Assembly: GCF_014930365.1 (NCBI RefSeq)
Contig: NZ_JABXWI010000021.1
Coordinates: 62,001-126,000, forward strand
Source: Streptomyces caniscabiei
GTDB lineage: Bacteria; Actinomycetota; Actinomycetes; Streptomycetales; Streptomycetaceae
Direction: 5' to 3'
Length of the DNA stretch: 64,000 bases
A program made the translations under genes and the position numbers. The notes under the pieces are model-generated. The model saw only the letters and a program-made list of their open reading frames with translations, did not search any database and was not told the DNA's origin. Positions 59,993-64,000 of this stretch are shown here, piece after piece (position 1 is the stretch's first letter; each line of letters begins with the position of its first letter).

Positions 59993-61039
59993 ATGACCGA
60001 CGCGCAGCCGGGACGCAAGCAGGCGCTGGCCCGCACCACGATCAAGGACGTGGCGCGGGAGGCCGGCGTCTCGATCTCGGCCGTCTCCAAGGTCCTGCGC
60101 GACGCGTACGGCGTCAGTGCGGAGATGCGCGAGAAGGTCACCGCGGCGATCACTCGCCTCGACTACCGGCCGCACGCCGGGGCGCGGGCCATGCGCGGCA
60201 AGTCCTTCACCGTCGGTGTCGTCCTGACCGACCTGTCCTCGCCGTTCCAGACGGAGGTCGCCCAGTCGATCAGTTCGGCGCTGGGGGAAGGCCCCTTCCA
60301 GGAGATCATCGCGATCGGCGGTACCGAGCCGGCGCGGCAGCGCCACTGTGTGGAAGCGCTGGTGGACCGCCAGGTCGACGGGCTCATCCTGATCGCCCCC
60401 TGGGTGGAGGTGGACTGGCTGGAGCAGCTCGGTGACCGCATCCCGACGGTCGCGGTGGCCCTGCACGGCGCTCCCGAGCACGTGGACACCGTGACCAACG
60501 ACGACCGTCTGGGCGCCGCGCTCATGGTGGACCGCCTGGTGAAACTCGGTCATCGCCGCATCGCACACACGGCCATGCCCGACGGCCCGTTCCAGGAGCC
60601 CTATGTGCTCTCGCACACCGCCCGCCGACACGGCTACGAGAAGGCCATGCGACGCCACGGTCTCGAGCCGGACATCGTCGTGACCTCGTACTCGGAGGTC
60701 GGTGGCCACGAGGCAGCAACCGAACTTCTTGCGCGACGGCAACCGCCGACCGCGATCTTCGCCGGCGCCGATATAGCGGCCCTCGGAGTGCTGCGGGCCG
60801 CGGCGGACAAGGGCCTCAGTGTCCCCGCCGACGTGACGGTCGTCGGCTACGACGACATCTTCGCCGCCCGCATAAGCCGCGTCTCACTGACGACGGTCGA
60901 CCAGTCCGGCGAACTCACCGGTTCCGTCAGTGCACAGCTTCTCCTCGAACGCATCGAGGGACGCGGCAAGTCCGTGCACTACGTCGTCGCACCTCGCGTG
61001 GTGGAACGCGACACGGCTGCGGCACCCTCCACATCCTGA
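59993..61039 (+). CDS. LacI family transcriptional regulator
   Basis: A 348-residue LacI repressor. TIKDVAREAGVSISAVSKVL and YRPHAGARAMRGKSF form the headpiece; the effector domain includes FTVGVVLTDLSSPFQTEVAQ and DGPFQEPYVLSHTARRHGYE. It shares most positions with the LacI protein at 58630, suggesting duplication and possible heterodimers or division of labour. ATG 59993 fits AGGA at 59981-59984 better than ATG 59984. It precedes the third GH78 gene, whose promoter has the operator at 61380. Confidence 0.92.
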   Translation: MTDAQPGRKQALARTTIKDVAREAGVSISAVSKVLRDAYGVSAEMREKVTAAITRLDYRPHAGARAMRGKSFTVGVVLTDLSSPFQTEVAQSISSALGEGPFQEIIAIGGTEPARQRHCVEALVDRQVDGLILIAPWVEVDWLEQLGDRIPTVAVALHGAPEHVDTVTNDDRLGAALMVDRLVKLGHRRIAHTAMPDGPFQEPYVLSHTARRHGYEKAMRRHGLEPDIVVTSYSEVGGHEAATELLARRQPPTAIFAGADIAALGVLRAAADKGLSVPADVTVVGYDDIFAARISRVSLTTVDQSGELTGSVSAQLLLERIEGRGKSVHYVVAPRVVERDTAAAPSTS

Positions 61040-61343
61040 CGGCCGCACGGCGATCGCGCTCCACCGGCCGAGCCCATCCCCCTTCTCGACCGGCGCCCAA
61101 GTCGTGAAACTCCACGAGGCGGGTTCGTGACCTCTCGGTCGCGTAGGACGTTGCATCCAGAATGGTGACGCGGCGGACACCGGGGGCCCCGGGGCCCTCG
61201 CCGGCACGCCCCCTGCGCCGCCCCCGCCCGTCCTGCGCTGCGGCCATTTCGCCCCTCCCCTCAGCAGAGCTGGTGTGGATGCGCGCCCTGCCACAAGGGC
61301 CGCCCTTGCCGACTGCCCCATCGATCGACGTCCTCCCTCGTCC
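61040..61343. promoter_or_regulatory. intergenic with a second AACGTT-like site
   Basis: No gene is supported. GTAGGACGTTGCAT (61143-61156) is a reverse-orientation match to the cluster operator (ATGCAACGTCCTAC), about 230 bases before the promoter-proximal one; two sites could allow repression by looping. Confidence 0.4.
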
Positions 61344-61393
61344 TTGACACGTGGGAGCAGCGGTCCCTACGCTGCCCGCGTAGAACGTTATAC
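61344..61393 (+). promoter_or_regulatory. promoter and operator of the third GH78 gene
   Basis: TTGACA (61344-61349), 18 bases, then TACGCT (61368-61373) form the promoter. The near-perfect palindrome GTAGAACGTTATAC (61380-61393) starts 6 bases after the -10, over the expected transcription start. Confidence 0.78.
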
Positions 61394-61504
61394 GACACCG
61401 GCCCGCCACACAGCGCTCAGCACCGCGCGCGGGCGTTCCTGGGCAAGGCCGCGAAGCCTGCTCCAGGCCCGGTCACCGACTGCCTGAAAAGTCTGGAGAC
61501 TTGC

Positions 61505-64000
61505 ATGGCCGTGGCAGCCGCTCCCCACGCACCCCACTTCGAGCACCTCACCGCCCCCTCCCCGCTGCGGGGCATCGGAACGGGCTCGCCCCGACTGTCC
61601 TGGACGACCCCGCACGCGGACGCGGACTACCGCCAGACCGCCTACGAGGTGGAGATCCTGCGTGGCGGACGCGCCGAGTGCCACCGGGTGCACAGCGCCG
61701 AACAGGTGCTGGTGCCCTGGCCCGCCGCGCCGCTGAGATCCCGGGAGTTCGCCTCGGTCCGCGTGCGCGTGGCCCACGACTCCGACTGGAGCGAGTGGAG
61801 CGAGCGTTCCGTCGTGGAGGCCGGACTGCTCGACGCCGCCGACTGGTCCGCGTCCTTCGTCAGCCCCGTCGCCATCGGCGGCCTGCGCATGCCGGCGCCG
61901 GTGCTCCACGGGTCCCTCCACGTGCCCGGCGAGGTGCGCAAGGCCCGCCTCTACGCCACCGCGCACGGCCTGTACACCGCCACCCTCAACGGTCACCGCG
62001 TCGGCGACCAGGTCCTCGCACCGGGCTGGACCGCCTACGAACACCGGCTGCGCTACCAGACGTACGACGTCACGGACCTGGTGCGCGAGGGCGACAACGA
62101 GCTGGACGTGCTGCTGGGAAACGGCTGGTACCGCGGACGCCTGGGCTTCAACGCCGAACGCGCCCTGTACGGCGACCGGCTGGCCCTGCTGGCGCAGCTG
62201 GAGGTCACCACCGCCGACGGTCAGGTGCACGTCCTCGCCACCGACGGCACCTGGACCGCGCGGGAGAGCGAGGTGCTCGCCGACGACCTCTACGACGGCC
62301 AGCGCACCGACCTGCGACGGCGCGACGCGCGCTGGCACACGACCGCCGGCCCCGTGGAGGTGGTGCCGGGCGACCTCGGACGCCTCGTCGCACCGCAGGG
62401 GCCGCCCGTCCGGGTCAGCTGTCTCCTCCCGGCCGAGAAGGTGTGGACGTCACCCACCGGCCGCACCCTGGTCGACTTCGGCCAGAACGCGGTGGGCTGG
62501 GTGCGGCTGCGCGTGCACGGTCTGGCATCCGGCACCGAGGTGGTCGTCCGGCACGCGGAAGTCCTGGAGAACGGCGAACTCGCCACCCTCCCCCTGCGCT
62601 CGGCCGAGGCGACCGACACCTACCTCGTCAGCGGCGCCACCGAGGAGACCCTGGAGCCCTCCCTCACCTTCCACGGCTTCCGGTACGCGGAGGTGTCGGG
62701 CGTGCCCGGTCTGCGCGCGGAGGACGTGGACGCCGTGGTGATCGGCTCCGACCTGCGCCGCACGGGCTGGTTCAACTCCTCCCACGCCCTGCTGAACCGC
62801 TTCCACGAGAACGTGGTGTGGAGCATGCGCGGCAACTTCGTCGACATCCCCACGGACTGCCCCCAGCGCGACGAACGGCTCGGCTGGACCGGGGACATCC
62901 AGGTGTTCGCGCCCACGGCCATGTTCCTGTTCGACAGCGCGGGTTTCCTCAGTTCATGGCTCGCGGATCTGGCCGCCGAACAACAGCCCGACGGGTCGGT
63001 GCCGTACGTGGTGCCGGATGTGATCCGGACCCCGTCGCCCGCCGCGACGGCCTGGGGCGACGCCGCCGCGCTGGTCCCCTGGACGCTGTACCAACGCACC
63101 GGCGACCGTGGCGTCCTGGAGCGTCAACTGCCCAGCATGCGCGCCTGGGTCGACCATGTGGCGGGTCTCGCCGGACCCGACCGCCTCTGGTCGGGCGGCT
63201 TCCAGTTCGGCGACTGGCTCGACCCGACGGCTCCCGCTGAGGACGCCGCCCGCGCCAAGGCGGACCCGGACGTGGTGGCCACCGCGCATCTGGCCCGCTC
63301 GGCGGAAGTCGTGGCCGAGGCCGCGCGCGTACTCGGCCACACGGCCGAGGCCGACCGGTACGCCGCCCTGGCGGACGAGGTACGTACGGCGTTCGCCCAC
63401 GCGTACGTCACCCGCACCGGCCGGATCCTCTCCGACGCCCCGACGGTCTACGCCCTCGCCGTCCAGTGGGCGCTGCTGCCCGGCGCCGAGCAACGCGCGC
63501 ACGCCGGGCGGCGGCTGGCCGACCTGGTGCGTGCGAACGCGTTCCGCATCAGCACCGGCTTCGTGGGGACGCCGCTGGTGACCGACGCGCTGGTGGCCAC
63601 GGGATACGTCGACGTCGCCTACCGCCTGCTGTTGCAGACCCAGTGCCCGTCGTGGCTCTACCCGGTGACGATGGGCGCCACAACGGTCTGGGAGCGCTGG
63701 GACAGCATGCTGCCCGACGGCAGCGTCAACTCCGACGGGATGACGTCGTTCAACCACTACGCGCTCGGCGCCGTCGCGGACTGGCTCCACCGCACCGTCG
63801 CCGGACTGGCGCCCGCCGCGCCCGGCTACCGCGAGATCCTCGTGCGGCCGCTCCCCTCCGCCGACCTGACGTCCGCGTCGGCCCGGCACATCACGCCGTA
63901 CGGCGAGGCCCATGTCGCCTGGGAAAGGTCGGCGGGGACGTTCCGCCTGAACGTGCGCGTCCCGGTCGGTGCCACCGCACACGTGCGTCTGCCCGGAGCC
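61505..64000 (+). CDS. GH78 alpha-L-rhamnosidase, 3' end beyond window
   Basis: The first 832 residues of a GH78 enzyme closely related to the one at 38584; the frame is open to the end of the window. It has RLSWTTPHADADYRQTAYEV, RLYATAHGLYTATLNGHRVG, DCPQRDERLGWTGDIQ and FNHYALGAVADWLHR, then the start of the C-terminal sandwich (ITPYGEAHVAWERS). There is no signal peptide. CTGGAGAC precedes ATG 61505. With the LacI gene before it, this is a duplicated regulator-rhamnosidase module. Confidence 0.92.
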   Translation, partial: MAVAAAPHAPHFEHLTAPSPLRGIGTGSPRLSWTTPHADADYRQTAYEVEILRGGRAECHRVHSAEQVLVPWPAAPLRSREFASVRVRVAHDSDWSEWSERSVVEAGLLDAADWSASFVSPVAIGGLRMPAPVLHGSLHVPGEVRKARLYATAHGLYTATLNGHRVGDQVLAPGWTAYEHRLRYQTYDVTDLVREGDNELDVLLGNGWYRGRLGFNAERALYGDRLALLAQLEVTTADGQVHVLATDGTWTARESEVLADDLYDGQRTDLRRRDARWHTTAGPVEVVPGDLGRLVAPQGPPVRVSCLLPAEKVWTSPTGRTLVDFGQNAVGWVRLRVHGLASGTEVVVRHAEVLENGELATLPLRSAEATDTYLVSGATEETLEPSLTFHGFRYAEVSGVPGLRAEDVDAVVIGSDLRRTGWFNSSHALLNRFHENVVWSMRGNFVDIPTDCPQRDERLGWTGDIQVFAPTAMFLFDSAGFLSSWLADLAAEQQPDGSVPYVVPDVIRTPSPAATAWGDAAALVPWTLYQRTGDRGVLERQLPSMRAWVDHVAGLAGPDRLWSGGFQFGDWLDPTAPAEDAARAKADPDVVATAHLARSAEVVAEAARVLGHTAEADRYAALADEVRTAFAHAYVTRTGRILSDAPTVYALAVQWALLPGAEQRAHAGRRLADLVRANAFRISTGFVGTPLVTDALVATGYVDVAYRLLLQTQCPSWLYPVTMGATTVWERWDSMLPDGSVNSDGMTSFNHYALGAVADWLHRTVAGLAPAAPGYREILVRPLPSADLTSASARHITPYGEAHVAWERSAGTFRLNVRVPVGATAHVRLPGA

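Overview
The window is high-GC actinobacterial DNA, almost certainly Streptomyces. Evidence is the very strong third-position GC, many GTG starts, frequent 4-base ATGA/GTGA stop-start overlaps, Tat and lipoprotein signals, and several LacI/IclR/TetR/LysR regulators beside catabolic operons. It reads as an accessory catabolic region: sugar and heterocycle utilisation operons separated by decayed gene fragments.

Layout. (1) 1-6.7 kb: an alpha/beta hydrolase with an upstream TetR regulator, a second esterase, a VOC protein, a decayed IS110-type transposase, and small or hypothetical genes (SUKH-like, FGE-like, membrane-anchored). (2) 6.7-15.7 kb: two divergent operons around an IclR regulator. 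One side encodes an IlvD/Edd sugar-acid dehydratase, an FAD/Fe-S oxidoreductase and an SDR; the other an FAH-family hydrolase, a zinc alcohol dehydrogenase and an SDR. Together they look like a non-phosphorylating (deoxy)sugar-acid pathway ending in pyruvate and a hydroxyacid. (3) 15.7-16.4 kb: a wrecked histidine-kinase gene. (4) 16.4-31.9 kb: a catabolic island around a LysR gene. The minus-strand arm holds an amino-acid-type permease, a TMADH/dienoyl-CoA-reductase-type flavoprotein, and etfB (frameshifted in this sequence) and etfA. The plus-strand arm is one tightly overlapping operon: tautomerase, AA_synth-family protein, enamidase-like amidohydrolase, two degenerate type II dehydroquinase-like proteins, a three-subunit molybdenum hydroxylase, a 42-aa protein and XdhC. 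The substrate is not identifiable from sequence; an N-heterocyclic acid or N-methylated compound is the best guess.

(5) 31.9-32.0 kb: an initiator tRNA with an extra base in the T stem, followed by a strong terminator. (6) 32-41.4 kb: a CUT1 sugar ABC transporter with a secreted arabinanase, a LacI regulator and a GH78 alpha-L-rhamnosidase. Matching operators precede the transporter and the rhamnosidase. (7) 41.4-44.8 kb: a Ro60/TROVE protein preceded by a long-range inverted repeat that may be a small RNA, then a junction of broken genes (hydrolase, histidine kinase, GH42). (8) 44.8-49.8 kb: GH43, an MFS exporter and a secreted Tat esterase. (9) 50-64 kb: an Opp/Dpp-type ABC transporter with a fused permease-ATPase, two more GH78 genes, a GH78 remnant, and two divergent LacI paralogues. 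AACGTT-centred operators sit immediately after the -10 boxes of three or four promoters.

The overall theme is use of rhamnose- and arabinose-rich plant glycans (pectin side chains). Secreted or imported glycans are cut by GH78/GH43/GH42 enzymes, carried by dedicated ABC importers and controlled by LacI repressors. The sugar-acid pathway in region 2 could oxidise the resulting 6-deoxyhexoses. The heterocycle island in region 4 is the least familiar part of the window.
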